DNA from: Halodurantibacterium flavum | GTDB lineage: Bacteria > Pseudomonadota > Alphaproteobacteria > Rhodobacterales > Rhodobacteraceae | Assembly (NCBI RefSeq): GCF_042681825.1 | Contig: NZ_JBHUGH010000011.1 | Span: forward strand, 1 to 64,000 | Direction of reading: 5' to 3' | Length of the DNA: 64,000 bases | In this document: in pieces, positions 1 to 9,517 of the stretch | Position numbering within the stretch: the stretch's first letter is position 1 | How the letters are laid out: the number at the start of each line of letters is the position of its first letter | Position numbers and translations under genes: made by a program | The notes under the pieces: model-generated | What the model saw: only the letters and a program-made list of their open reading frames with translations | Told to the model about the DNA's origin: nothing | The model's database searches: none

Positions 1-1
1 C

Positions 2-103
2 CGTCTGAAGGATTGGCGGCGCGTCGCCACCCGATACGACCGCTGCCCGGAAACCTTCTTCTCCGCGATCATGCTCGCCGCAACCGTCTTGTTCTGGCTG
101 TGA
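2..103 (+). CDS. IS5-family transposase, C-terminal fragment (cut by window edge)
   Basis: The first 33 codons read as the end of a transposase: an RRVATRYDR block followed by FFSAIMLAATVLFWL and a TGA stop. The R-x-A-T-R-Y-D then hydrophobic tail is characteristic of IS5-group (DDE) transposases. The body of the gene lies left of the window, so intactness cannot be judged. It sits about 280 bases from the aromatic-degradation island and is a possible sign of past transfer of that island. The family call rests on a short tail only. Confidence 0.7.
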   Translation, partial: RLKDWRRVATRYDRCPETFFSAIMLAATVLFWL

Positions 104-380
104 AATTCAATGAGTCTGGACCCTAGCAGACAGTCCGGCCCTGTGGGAGCCTCGGAGCTTCTTCCGTCCGGGACCAACCGATCTTGGCGTGGCCTCCAGC
201 CTCTTGAACTTCGCCCCGGCATTCGGGGTGCGAGAGGCGCTCTTGCATTGCCGGAGCGGGCTTGCACGGCTGGAGGGGCATCCTGCGCCTTCGCCGACCT
301 GATCCAAAAGAGCGATGCGTCAGCCCGGCGCCGCATGGCAACCGGGCCTTCGAATGCGTTTCTGGTGAAGCCCGGCCTGG
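104..380. other. Intergenic DNA between transposase tail and marR
   Basis: No credible gene is seen: the open frames here lack ribosome-binding sites and resemble no family known to me. The right end of the insertion sequence should lie just after the transposase stop, but no terminal inverted repeat can be identified without the other end. Confidence 0.5.
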
Positions 381-845
381 TCAGGACTCCCGCAAGCGCA
401 AGGGGGCGCGGCTCCGGTCGTTGACCCCGTCAACGGCCTTCTTCAGCAACACAAGGAAGGCTTGCTGTTCGCTCTCGTCCAGTCCGGCGAGGATCTCGCC
501 CTGAATCTTCACGATCAGTGGGTAGAGGCTGTCCAGCACGGCCTCGCCCGCATCGCTCAGGCGCAGCTCCCGTGCGCGGCGGTCGCGTGTGCTCACCACA
601 CGTTCCATCAGGCCCTTCTGCACCAGCCGGTCGATGACCCCGCCTATCGTCGTGCGGTCGTAGGCGATCATTCCGGCCAGCGTTGCCTGGTCGGTTCCCG
701 GATTGAATCGCGTTGCGTTCAGCGCTGCGAACTGCACGGGCGTCAGGCTGTGCCCGACCTCGCCGAGATCCTCCACGAAGATCGACACCGACGCCTGATG
801 CAGGCGACGTATCAAGTAACCCGGCAATTCGCTCAGATCTCTCAA
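381..845 (-). CDS. MarR-family transcriptional regulator
   Basis: A 154-residue winged-helix regulator of the MarR type: an N-terminal dimerisation helix (ELPGYLIRRLHQ), the HTH region (TLAGMIAYDRTTIGGVIDRLVQKGLM), a wing with the D-R-R sequence (STRDRRARELRLS), and C-terminal helices. MarR proteins are dimers that usually repress an adjacent operon and release DNA on binding an aromatic ligand. The start chosen is TTG at 845, preceded by a GGAG site five to nine bases upstream; a TTG at 911 would add 22 basic residues with no such site. It is transcribed away from the gentisate operon, and a near-palindrome overlaps the opposing promoter, so it is the likely local repressor. The inducer is inferred to be salicylate, gentisate or a CoA ester. 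Confidence 0.85.
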   Translation of the reverse strand: MRDLSELPGYLIRRLHQASVSIFVEDLGEVGHSLTPVQFAALNATRFNPGTDQATLAGMIAYDRTTIGGVIDRLVQKGLMERVVSTRDRRARELRLSDAGEAVLDSLYPLIVKIQGEILAGLDESEQQAFLVLLKKAVDGVNDRSRAPLRLRES

Positions 846-932
846 GATTCTTCTCCGGTTTTCCTCGCAAGGCTGGCTCGTTCTTCTAGCGATTTGACGC
901 CTGATCGCCAACCATCAAGCGGTTACCACCAT

Positions 933-961
933 TTGACAGGTATGCTGATGATCGGTATACT
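933..961 (+). promoter_or_regulatory. Sigma-70-type promoter of the gentisate operon
   Basis: TTGACA (933-938), a 17-base spacer and TATACT (956-961) form a near-consensus housekeeping promoter pointing at the dioxygenase gene, whose ATG is 71 bases further on. This is the best promoter match I saw in the window. Confidence 0.75.
940..960. promoter_or_regulatory. Near-palindromic operator, probable MarR site
   Basis: A 21-base near-palindrome with half sites GTATGCTGAT and ATCGGTATAC: eight of ten base pairs are symmetric about position 950. It fills the spacer and covers most of the -10 element of the gentisate promoter, so a bound dimer would block RNA polymerase. Assignment to the adjacent MarR protein is inference from position and symmetry. 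Confidence 0.65.
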
Positions 962-1032
962 TCCTAAATTGCCGGAAAGCCACGGGATCGTGGCGCGACG
1001 GCCAGGGTTGCTCTGGGACGGAGGAGGAGACG

Positions 1033-2127
1033 ATGCAATCTGCCGGGGATACGACGGAACATCCGCTGTCGAATGACGAGGCTGCCGCGCTGCGCCAGCT
1101 CTATGCGGATTTCGAGGCGAATCATCTGATGCCGCTGTGGACGCAGACCAACGATCTGATGCCGTTCCACCCCAAGCCCAAGGCGGTGGCCCATGTCTGG
1201 AAGTGGTCCGATCTCTATCCGCTCGCGCAGCGTTCGGGCGACCTCGTGCCGGTGGGGCGGGGTGGCGAGCGCCGGGCGATCGGACTTGCCAATCCGGGTC
1301 TCGGCGGCAACGCCTATGTCAGCCCGACGCTCTGGGCCGCGATCCAGTACCTTGGCCCCAAGGAAACCGCGCCCGAGCACCGGCATTCTCAGAATGCATT
1401 CCGCTTCGTCGTCGAGGGCGAGGGCGTCTGGACCGTCGTCAATGGCGACCCGGTGCGAATGAGCCGGGGCGATTTCCTGCTGACGCCCGGCTGGCATTTC
1501 CACGGCCACCACAACGAGCTCGACAAGCCCATGGCCTGGATCGACGGGCTCGACATTCCGTTCTCGCAGCAGAACGACGTCGGCTTCTTCGAGTATGGAT
1601 CGGAGCGCGTGACCGACTACGCCACCCCCGATTTCTCGCGCGGTGAGCGGCTTTGGTGCCATCCCGGCCTGCGTCCGCTTTCCGGCCTGCGAGACACCGT
1701 GTCGTCGCCCATCGGCGCTTACCGCTGGGAATACACCGATCGCGCCCTGACCGAGCAACTGCTGCTGGAAGAGGAAGGCCAGCCCGCGACCTTCGGGCCG
1801 GGCCATGCCGGGGTGCGTTACGTCAACCCGACAACCGGCGGCGACGTGATGCCCACGATCCGCGCCGAGTTTCATCGGCTCCGGGAAGGCGTCGCGACCC
1901 GACCGCGGCGTGAAGTCGGATCCTCGGTCTTTCAGGTGTTCGAGGGCCGGGGTGCTGTCACGCTTGGCGAAACCGAGCACAAGCTGGAGAAGGGCGATCT
2001 CTTCGTTGTGCCCTCCTGGGTGCAGTGGTCGCTGCAGGCGGAAACGCAGTTCGACCTGTTCCGCTTCTCCGACGCGCCGATCATGGAGCGGCTGCATTTC
2101 CACCGCACCCAGGTGGAAGAAAAGTGA
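1033..2127 (+). CDS. gtdA: Gentisate 1,2-dioxygenase
   Basis: A 364-residue bicupin ring-cleavage dioxygenase that opens gentisate (2,5-dihydroxybenzoate) to maleylpyruvate using Fe(II) and O2. The first cupin carries the metal ligands His116 and His118 (PEHRHSQN) and His157 (GWHFHGHH), with the 2- and 39-residue spacing typical of this family; a second cupin lies around 280-355. ATG at 1033 follows a strong GGAGGAG site. It is first in a four-gene operon with overlapping or nearly touching genes that completes gentisate breakdown. The upstream promoter overlaps a palindrome probably bound by the divergent MarR regulator. 1-Hydroxy-2-naphthoate dioxygenases are close relatives, but the neighbouring isomerases and hydrolase argue for gentisate. 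Confidence 0.93.
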   Translation: MQSAGDTTEHPLSNDEAAALRQLYADFEANHLMPLWTQTNDLMPFHPKPKAVAHVWKWSDLYPLAQRSGDLVPVGRGGERRAIGLANPGLGGNAYVSPTLWAAIQYLGPKETAPEHRHSQNAFRFVVEGEGVWTVVNGDPVRMSRGDFLLTPGWHFHGHHNELDKPMAWIDGLDIPFSQQNDVGFFEYGSERVTDYATPDFSRGERLWCHPGLRPLSGLRDTVSSPIGAYRWEYTDRALTEQLLLEEEGQPATFGPGHAGVRYVNPTTGGDVMPTIRAEFHRLREGVATRPRREVGSSVFQVFEGRGAVTLGETEHKLEKGDLFVVPSWVQWSLQAETQFDLFRFSDAPIMERLHFHRTQVEEK

Positions 2128-2918
2128 GCGGCCTCGCAGAGGCGCGGGAGGCGCTTCGTCAACGGCTTGGCAAGGGGGCGCGCTATGACGATCCCGCGGC
2201 GCCTGCGCGCGAACTCGCGTTGGCGCGCATGGGGACGGCGTATTTTGCCCGCAAGCTCAACGAGCTGTCGGATGCGGCCCTTGCCCTGCCGGCGCTGCCT
2301 GCCGGGTTGACCCGACGCCATGTCATCGCCGGGATCAGCTACGAGGCGCGGGCGCTGGCCCAACTCGCCGAATGGGCGCGAACCGGGCAGGATGTGGCGG
2401 AGGGGGATCCCTTCGCCGCCATCGCCCCGGCGGTCGAGCTGGCGGTGACCCTGCCGGCCGAGGCGTTGCGCCACCTTTTCCGCCATTCAGAAGTGCATCT
2501 CAATGTCGAATGGCGGGATCTGACGGCAAAGGACTGGGATGCGCCGGTGCGTTTGCCCGGCGGCAGGGTCGTGACAGCGCGCGGCATGGCCTCTCGCCGG
2601 GCGCGATCCATCTGGCTGGGCGCGATCGATCTGGACAATGGCGGCGCCTTCGATGACTTGCCGCCGGACCTGATCGACGCGCTTCTTGCCGATCCGACCG
2701 GTGCCGCGGGCCATCCGTCACCCGTTCTTCGGCCGGATGATCGCCCCGCCCCGTCGCAGCTCGATCCCGCCGGGGGCGACGTGACGGTCTCGGGATCTGC
2801 TGGCGATCTGGCGCGCTGGATCACCGGCCGGGGCATTCGCCAGATTGCCTTCGACGGCGGGCCGGCCTTCGAGCCCCCGCTCCGTAAATTCTACAACGAT
2901 CTCGAACATCAAGGATAA
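2124..2918 (+). CDS. Maleylpyruvate isomerase homologue, mycothiol-dependent (MDMPI/DinB-like) family
   Basis: A 264-residue protein of the DinB-like metal-binding four-helix fold used by mycothiol-dependent maleylpyruvate isomerases, which convert maleylpyruvate to fumarylpyruvate. The GTG start at 2124 overlaps the dioxygenase stop (GTGA), so translation is coupled. Likely metal ligands are His66 (RRHV) and the cluster His121-Glu123-His125 (RHSEVH); in the actinobacterial enzymes a Glu sits four residues before the last His, here replaced by His121. Proteobacteria are not known to make mycothiol, and a second, glutathione-type isomerase is encoded 0.7 kb downstream. This protein may therefore use another thiol, act without one, or do something else in the pathway. 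The family is fairly sure, the function less so. Confidence 0.75.
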   Translation: MSGLAEAREALRQRLGKGARYDDPAAPARELALARMGTAYFARKLNELSDAALALPALPAGLTRRHVIAGISYEARALAQLAEWARTGQDVAEGDPFAAIAPAVELAVTLPAEALRHLFRHSEVHLNVEWRDLTAKDWDAPVRLPGGRVVTARGMASRRARSIWLGAIDLDNGGAFDDLPPDLIDALLADPTGAAGHPSPVLRPDDRPAPSQLDPAGGDVTVSGSAGDLARWITGRGIRQIAFDGGPAFEPPLRKFYNDLEHQG

Positions 2919-2922
2919 CACC

Positions 2923-3651
2923 ATGTCCGCAGCACAGAACGCCTCGGAGAGCCCCGAGGCCAGACTGTTCGCCTCGCCCACCTACCCGGTGGTTCCTGTC
3001 GAAGGGGAAACCGCCGCCTATCCGGTGCACCGCATCTTCTGCGTGGGCCGCAACTATGCCGAACACGCCAAGGAAATGGGTGTCGAGGTGGATCGGGAGG
3101 CGCCGTTCTACTTCCTCAAGGATGCGCAGAGCCTCGTCCTGACAGGCGCGACCGTGCCCTATCCGCCCGGCACCTCGAACTATCACTACGAGATGGAGCT
3201 GGTCTTCGCCATCGGCAAGCCTGTGTTCCGCGCCTCGGTCGAAGAGGCGGCGGCGGCGATCTATGGCTACGCGACCGGGCTCGACATGACGCGCCGCGAC
3301 CTTCAGCTCGAGGCGCGGGCGAAGCAGCGGCCCTGGGATCTGGGCAAGAACCTCGAGCAATCTGCGATCATCGCACCGATCACCAAGGCGGACGCCTTTG
3401 GCGAAGTCGGCCCGCAGCGTATCTGGCTTTCCGTCAGTGACGCGGTGAAGCAGGACGCGCATCTGTCCGATCTGGTCTGGTCGCCGGTCGAGCTGGTGGC
3501 CCATCTTTCGCGGTTCTATCATCTGGCGCCGGGCGATCTGATCTATACCGGCACGCCCGCCGGAGTCGGGGCGGTGGTCGCCGGCGACCGCATCCATGGC
3601 GAAATCGACGGGCTCGCGCCGGTCGATCTGACGGTCGGGCCGGCGGAATGA
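2923..3651 (+). CDS. nagK: Fumarylpyruvate hydrolase (FAH family)
   Basis: A 242-residue enzyme of the fumarylacetoacetate hydrolase fold, splitting fumarylpyruvate to fumarate and pyruvate, the last step of the gentisate pathway. Visible metal ligands are Glu90 and Glu92 (HYEMELV) and Asp121 (GLDMTRRD); the FCVGRNYAEHAKEMG block near residue 40 is typical of the family. The ATG at 2923 lies four bases after the preceding stop, and its own stop overlaps the next start (ATGA). Related FAH proteins act on other acylpyruvates; the operon fixes the substrate. Confidence 0.9.
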   Translation: MSAAQNASESPEARLFASPTYPVVPVEGETAAYPVHRIFCVGRNYAEHAKEMGVEVDREAPFYFLKDAQSLVLTGATVPYPPGTSNYHYEMELVFAIGKPVFRASVEEAAAAIYGYATGLDMTRRDLQLEARAKQRPWDLGKNLEQSAIIAPITKADAFGEVGPQRIWLSVSDAVKQDAHLSDLVWSPVELVAHLSRFYHLAPGDLIYTGTPAGVGAVVAGDRIHGEIDGLAPVDLTVGPAE

Positions 3652-4295
3652 AGTTCCACGGCTATTTCCGCAGTTCGGCCGCCTATCGCTGCCGTATTGC
3701 CTTCAACCTCAAAGGCCTTTCGCCCGACTTCGCTTCGGTGCATCTGCGGCGCGGCGGCGGCGAGCAGAAGTCCGAAGTCTACCGCACGCTCAATCCCCAG
3801 GGCCTCGTTCCGGCGTTGGAGGTGGACGGGCTGGTGCTGACCCAGTCGCTGGCCATCATTGAATGGCTGGACGAGACCTGGGCCGAGCCGCCGCTGCTGC
3901 CGGCCGACAAGGATCTGCGGGCGCGGGTGCGCGCCTTTGCCCAGGCCATCGCCTGCGACATCCATCCGCTGCAGAACCTGCGGGTGCTGGCCTACCTCAA
4001 GGAGGAACTCGGCCACGGCCAGGACGTGGCCGATGCCTGGTGCCGGCGCTGGATCGGCGACGGGCTGGCGGCCTGCGAGGCGCTGCTCGCCCGCGAGGAA
4101 ACTCAGGGCGACTTCTGCTTCGGCGATGCGCCGGGGCTGGCTGATATCTGCCTGGTGCCGCAGATGTTCTCGGCCATCCGCTTCGGGGTGAACATCTCGA
4201 ACCTGCCGCGGCTGGGCGCGATCCTTGCCGCATGCGAGGCGCTGCCTGCCTTCGCGGATGCCCGGCCCGACCGTCAGCCCGACGCTGAAGCGTAA
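3648..4295 (+). CDS. nagL: Maleylpyruvate isomerase, zeta-class glutathione S-transferase type
   Basis: A 215-residue zeta-class GST. The N-terminal thioredoxin-like domain has the glutathione-binding signature SSAAYRCR (residues 9-16) and NPQGLVPAL; an all-helical domain follows from about 85. Zeta GSTs isomerise maleylpyruvate or maleylacetoacetate to the fumaryl form with glutathione as cofactor. The start overlaps the hydrolase stop, making this the fourth gene of the gentisate operon. It appears functionally redundant with the mycothiol-type isomerase encoded two genes upstream. Maleylacetoacetate isomerase (tyrosine breakdown) is the alternative, but the operon favours maleylpyruvate. 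Confidence 0.88.
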   Translation: MKFHGYFRSSAAYRCRIAFNLKGLSPDFASVHLRRGGGEQKSEVYRTLNPQGLVPALEVDGLVLTQSLAIIEWLDETWAEPPLLPADKDLRARVRAFAQAIACDIHPLQNLRVLAYLKEELGHGQDVADAWCRRWIGDGLAACEALLAREETQGDFCFGDAPGLADICLVPQMFSAIRFGVNISNLPRLGAILAACEALPAFADARPDRQPDAEA

Positions 4296-4308
4296 GCGGG
4301 CCGCAAAG

Positions 4309-4346
4309 ATGTCGAGGTCGGGCGCCAGTTTGCCCGGCCCCGACAT
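4309..4346. terminator. Hairpin between convergent operons
   Basis: An outer stem ATGTCG/CGACAT (4309-4314, 4341-4346) encloses an eight-pair inner stem around a short loop. It lies between the 3' ends of the gentisate operon and the iclR gene. There is no T-run on either strand, so termination is plausible but unproven. Confidence 0.4.
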
Positions 4347-4370
4347 AGCTTGTGGGGCCGCCCGCGAGAA

Positions 4371-5129
4371 CTATGCCGGTAGCTGGCGAAACTGCCGGGG
4401 CACGAATGTCTCGGCATGCTCGATCATCGTCCGGTATCCGTCGGAACCAACGGCCAACGGTTCCGGCCGGTTCGAGACCAGGGTGATGACGGCCTCGGCA
4501 TAGCCCTGAACATCGAGGACCGGAATCGCCAGCGCGTAGAGTCCGGGGATGAAGGTTTGCAGCGCCTCGGTCACCACTTCGCGCCTGGCCGCTTGCCGCA
4601 GGTCCGAGAAACTGCCCGGATCCATGTCGGGCGCCTCGATCGCCAGCCGCTCGATCGCTAGGCGCTCGGGCAGCCAGGCCATGAAGCTGCGACCCGTCGC
4701 CGAATGCAGCATCGGCAGGGTGGAGCCCACCCCCAGCGCGGTGATCAGCTGCGCGGAGGATTTTTCCCAGCGTACTACCGTCGCGCCAAAGGCCCCCCAG
4801 ACCGACAGCATCCCCGTGCAGCCCGAGTGCTCCACCAGATCGGGCAGGGCGTCAGCAGCGCGGTTGACCACGTCGATGCGGGCGATCGCCGCTGTGCCGA
4901 TGCGCGCCGCCGCCGCGCCCAGATCATAGGTTCCGCTTTTGCGGTGCTGCACCATGCCGGTTTCGACAAGACTGGCCAGATAGCGGTGCGCCTTGGCCGG
5001 CGCCATCTCCACTGCCACCGCGATCTGCGAAAGCGTCATCGGCCCCGAGGCACCCGACAGGGCCAGCAGAATTCCTACCGAGACCTCGACCGACTGTACC
5101 CCGCGACGGCGCTCCGTTTCATTGTCCAT
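4371..5129 (-). CDS. IclR-family transcriptional regulator
   Basis: A 252-residue IclR protein: an N-terminal winged HTH (residues about 10-70, with MTLSQIAVAVEMAPAKAHRY) followed by a GAF-like effector domain of about 170 residues. IclR regulators often control aromatic catabolism as activators or repressors, binding a pathway acid or CoA ester. The start is ATG at 5129, which overlaps the end of the thioesterase gene by 11 bases, so the two form one transcript. Likely targets are its own operon and the divergent hydroxylase/ligase operon, inferred from position. Confidence 0.85.
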   Translation of the reverse strand: MDNETERRRGVQSVEVSVGILLALSGASGPMTLSQIAVAVEMAPAKAHRYLASLVETGMVQHRKSGTYDLGAAAARIGTAAIARIDVVNRAADALPDLVEHSGCTGMLSVWGAFGATVVRWEKSSAQLITALGVGSTLPMLHSATGRSFMAWLPERLAIERLAIEAPDMDPGSFSDLRQAARREVVTEALQTFIPGLYALAIPVLDVQGYAEAVITLVSNRPEPLAVGSDGYRTMIEHAETFVPRQFRQLPA

Positions 5130-5541
5130 CACCGAACCGCTCAAGCTCCATCCTGATTGCCGCAGGGATGTCGGCCTTTTGCAAAGCCGGGGGCTTGCCC
5201 GCGACGAAGGCCCGCACCTCGCGGCCTTCTGCAACCGTCACCGTGTCTACCGCGAAGGCATATAGCAAGGTGAGGCTTGTCCGGGTCAAGCCATCGATCC
5301 GCGCGGCAATGGTCAGCGGGTCATAGAAGCGCGCCGGGGCCAGGAACTGACACTTCGCCTCGATGAGCGGCGTCCCCAAAAGGTCGTGTTCTGTCGCCAG
5401 GCTGTTCTGGTCGAAACCGCATTCCTGAGAAAGAAGGTGAAATGTCGCGTCCATCCATCTGAAATAATTTGGATAAAAGACGATACCCGCAGCATCGCAT
5501 TCACCCCATTCTATGATCCTTCTGGTCCGGAAAGCTGGCAT
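5119..5541 (-). CDS. Hotdog thioesterase, 4-hydroxybenzoyl-CoA thioesterase type (probable gentisyl-CoA thioesterase)
   Basis: A 140-residue single hotdog-fold protein. The signature WGECDAAGIVFYPNYFRWMD (residues 12-31) with Asp16 matches the 4-hydroxybenzoyl-CoA thioesterase class, where this Asp is catalytic. Placed between a gentisate operon and a salicylyl-CoA hydroxylase/ligase pair, it most likely hydrolyses gentisyl-CoA to gentisate and CoA. ATG at 5541 is preferred to GTG at 5547 because AGGAGG lies five bases before the ATG and would overlap the GTG. The gene overlaps iclR downstream and is divergent from the hydroxylase operon. The substrate is inferred from context. Confidence 0.83.
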   Translation of the reverse strand: MPAFRTRRIIEWGECDAAGIVFYPNYFRWMDATFHLLSQECGFDQNSLATEHDLLGTPLIEAKCQFLAPARFYDPLTIAARIDGLTRTSLTLLYAFAVDTVTVAEGREVRAFVAGKPPALQKADIPAAIRMELERFGDGQ

Positions 5542-5626
5542 GGGCACCTCCTGAGGCTTGACAAATTACGCATTGCGAAACTAATTACGTCATACATCTT
5601 TGGCAAGTGGCCGCGAGGGGGAGCCG
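5542..5626. promoter_or_regulatory. Divergent control region of thioesterase/iclR and hydroxylase/ligase operons
   Basis: About 85 AT-richer bases separate the two divergent starts. TTGACA at 5558-5563 is a good -35 for the rightward operon, though no clear -10 follows at 17 bases. The seven-base sequence AATTACG occurs twice in direct orientation (5564-5570, 5583-5589), 19 bases apart, and is a candidate IclR binding element. Confidence 0.4.
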
Positions 5627-6783
5627 ATGGGAGAGACCGGACATATGAAGATCACCATTGCCGGGGCGGGGCCGGCGGGGCTCTATGCGGCAATCCTGAT
5701 CAGGCGTCACAGGCCGGACATCGCTCTGCGTGTCGTCGAGCAAAACCGCGCCGACGACAGCTTCGGCTTCGGGGTCGTCTTCAGCGAACAGGCGCTTGGG
5801 TTCCTGGAAGCCGAGGATCCCGAGACGGTGGCGTTGATCGCGCCGCATATGCAGCACTGGTCCGATATCGCCGTCGTCCACCGTGGCGAGCGCATCGTGA
5901 TCGACGGCGTCGGCTTCTCGGGCATCGGGCGGCTTCAGCTGATCCAGCTTTTCCAGAAGCGGGCGGCCGAGCTGGGGATCCACCCTGAATATTCGACCCG
6001 CATCGAAGACCCGGCGGCGCTCGACAGCGATCTGGTGATCGGGGCGGACGGGCTCAACTCGGTGGTTCGCGCCAGCGGCGATCATGGGGAAAGCGTGGTG
6101 TCGCTCGACAACCATTTCGTCTGGTATGGCGCCGACCGCCCGTTCGATGCGCTGACCCAGACCTTCATCGACACCGAATTCGGTCCGATGAACACGCATC
6201 ACTATTCCTACATGCCGGGCCGCTCGACCTTCATCATCGAGATGCGCCCCGAGGTGTTCGCGCGCACCGGCTTTGCCGATATGGCCGAGCCCGAATACCG
6301 CGCCGTCTGCGAGCGGCTGTTCGCCGGAACGCTGGAAGGCGCGCGGCTGATCGAGAACCGCTCGGCCTGGCGGCGGTTTCCGAAGCTGTCCTGCGCTCGC
6401 TGGCACGACGGCAACCGGGTGCTTGTGGGGGATGCCCTGCATACCGCACATTACTCCATCGGCTCGGGCACGCGGCTCGCACTCGAGGATGTCGTTGCCT
6501 TGATAGCGGCGCTGCGAGAGCATGACTGGAATGTCGCGGCGGCGCTGCCGGCCTATCAGGCCCGGCGCGCGCCGGTGCTGGCCAAGATCGTCGATGCCGC
6601 AAACCGCTCGGCGGATTGGTATGAGGGGTACGACAGGCATATGGCGCTGGAGCCATGGCCGTTCGCGTTGTCCTATATCCGCCGGGCCGGCAGGCTCGAC
6701 GCGGCACGGCTGCGGGCGCTTGCGCCGCAGTTCAGCGCCAGTGCCGAAGCGCGGGGCCTCAGCCTCGACGCGGAGGTCGCGGC

Positions 6784-6787
<4 letters not shown>
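5627..6787 (+). CDS. FAD-dependent monooxygenase, salicylyl-CoA 5-hydroxylase-like
   Basis: A 386-residue group A flavoprotein hydroxylase. A Rossmann GAGPAG motif (13-18) binds the FAD ADP part, and the second FAD motif is near VLVGDALHTAHYSIGSGTRL, where the HTAHYSIGSGT wording recalls the hydroxylases acting on salicylyl-CoA and 2-aminobenzoyl-CoA. With the following CoA ligase and the gentisate operon next door, the likely reaction is salicylyl-CoA to gentisyl-CoA with NAD(P)H and O2, as described for Streptomyces SdgC. ATG at 5627 has a GAGG site eight bases upstream; ATG at 5645, nearer the Rossmann strand, is an alternative. The stop overlaps the ligase start. Function is by family resemblance plus context. 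Confidence 0.82.
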
Positions 6788-8352
<1,565 letters not shown>

Positions 8353-8360
8353 CAGTTTCT

Positions 8361-8386
8361 CCCGGCGGCGATGGTTCGCCGCCGGG
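8361..8386. terminator. Terminator-like hairpin between convergent ligase and fabI genes
   Basis: A perfect 11-pair stem (8361-8371 with 8376-8386) and a TGGT loop lie between the two convergent genes. Neither strand has a clear T-run, so it may act with Rho or as a transcript-end barrier. Confidence 0.5.
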
Positions 8387-8408
8387 GCTGCGACAGGCCG
8401 CCGCCGCA

Positions 8409-9230
8409 TCAGTCCTTGCGGCCGCTCACGACGTCGATGTCCGGTGCATCCACCGCCTTCATCCCGACCACATGGTATCCGGCGTCAACATGATGCACCT
8501 CGCCGGTGACGCCGGTTCCCAGGTCCGACAGCAGAAAGAGGGCCGCGTTGCCCACTTCTTCCTGGCTGACGTTGCGGCGCAGAGGGCTGTTCAGCTCGTT
8601 CCATTTCAGGATGTAGCGGAAATCCCCGATACCGGCTGCCGAAAGCGTCTTGATCGGCCCGGCCGAGATCGCGTTGCAGCGGATGCCCACCTTGCCCAGA
8701 TCCTCGGCGATATAACGCACGCTCGCCTCCAGCGCGGCCTTGGCTACGCCCATCACATTGTAATGCGGCATCACCTGTTCAGCCCCGTAGTAGGACAGAG
8801 TCAGCAAGCTACCGCCCTCGGGCATCAGATCCGCGGCGCGGCGGCAGACGGCGGTGAAGGAATAGACCGAGATGTCCATCGTCACCCGGAAATTGTCGCG
8901 GCTGGTATCAACGTAACGGCCGCGCAATTCGGCTTTGTCGGAAAAGACGACAGCATGGACGACGAAATCGAGCTTGCCCCAGATATGGCCGAGATGGTCG
9001 AAAAGCGCGTCGATCGAGGCCTCGTCAGTCACGTCACATTCGTGGATCTCGGTAGCGCCGATCTGTGCCGCCAGCGGCTCGACCCGTTTTCTGAGCGCGT
9101 CGCCTACATACGAGAACGCAATCTCTGCCCCGGCATCGGCAAGCGCTTTGGCAATTCCCCAGGCAATGGACTTTTCATTCGCCAGGCCCATGATCAGCCC
9201 GCGCTTTCCCGCCATCAATTTGTTCGACAT
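8409..9230 (-). CDS. fabI: Enoyl-[acyl-carrier-protein] reductase (NADH), FabI
   Basis: A 273-residue short-chain-dehydrogenase-like enzyme that reduces enoyl-ACP in the last step of each fatty-acid elongation cycle, in the cytosol. The FabI-type cofactor segment GLIMGLANEKSIAWGIA (11-27) and the catalytic pair Tyr157-x6-Lys164 identify the FabI rather than the FabG family. The C-terminal extension (VVSGRKD end) is of normal length. It is a single-gene unit convergent with the CoA ligase. Housekeeping composition marks the right border of the catabolic island. Confidence 0.95.
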   Translation of the reverse strand: MSNKLMAGKRGLIMGLANEKSIAWGIAKALADAGAEIAFSYVGDALRKRVEPLAAQIGATEIHECDVTDEASIDALFDHLGHIWGKLDFVVHAVVFSDKAELRGRYVDTSRDNFRVTMDISVYSFTAVCRRAADLMPEGGSLLTLSYYGAEQVMPHYNVMGVAKAALEASVRYIAEDLGKVGIRCNAISAGPIKTLSAAGIGDFRYILKWNELNSPLRRNVSQEEVGNAALFLLSDLGTGVTGEVHHVDAGYHVVGMKAVDAPDIDVVSGRKD

Positions 9231-9350
9231 TCGCTTTTCCTCACCGATCTCATCAGTCCTCGGGTTTTCCTAAGTCAGATGAGAGTCATAGGCAAGCATG
9301 TGAAACATATTGGAAATATTCGTATATCTCCGGCATTCCGTGCGAAAATC

Positions 9351-9368
9351 CTGTGCCAAAGGGCACAG
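9351..9368 (-). terminator. Short hairpin in the fabI-VOC spacer
   Basis: CTGTGCC/GGCACAG (7 pairs, four-base loop) is followed on the minus strand by GATTTTC. It could end leftward transcription from the VOC gene about 150 bases upstream. The rest of the 287-base spacer shows no gene. Confidence 0.3.
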
Positions 9369-9517
9369 CTGAAAAGCCACGGGTGAGCGATTGATCGAGA
9401 CAATTCAGGCAAGCAGTTGAGCCGTGACTACATGTCTCAAGGCAGACGCCTGCCGCGTCATCCTTTGCGCAAGCCCGGTGATCGACAATGTCTTTATTTT
9501 GCTTATGAAACTTGCCT

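Noticed and set aside
104..424. Plus-strand frame of about 100 codons before and across marR
   Set aside because: No ribosome-binding site, low-complexity product, and it runs antisense into the 3' end of the regulator.
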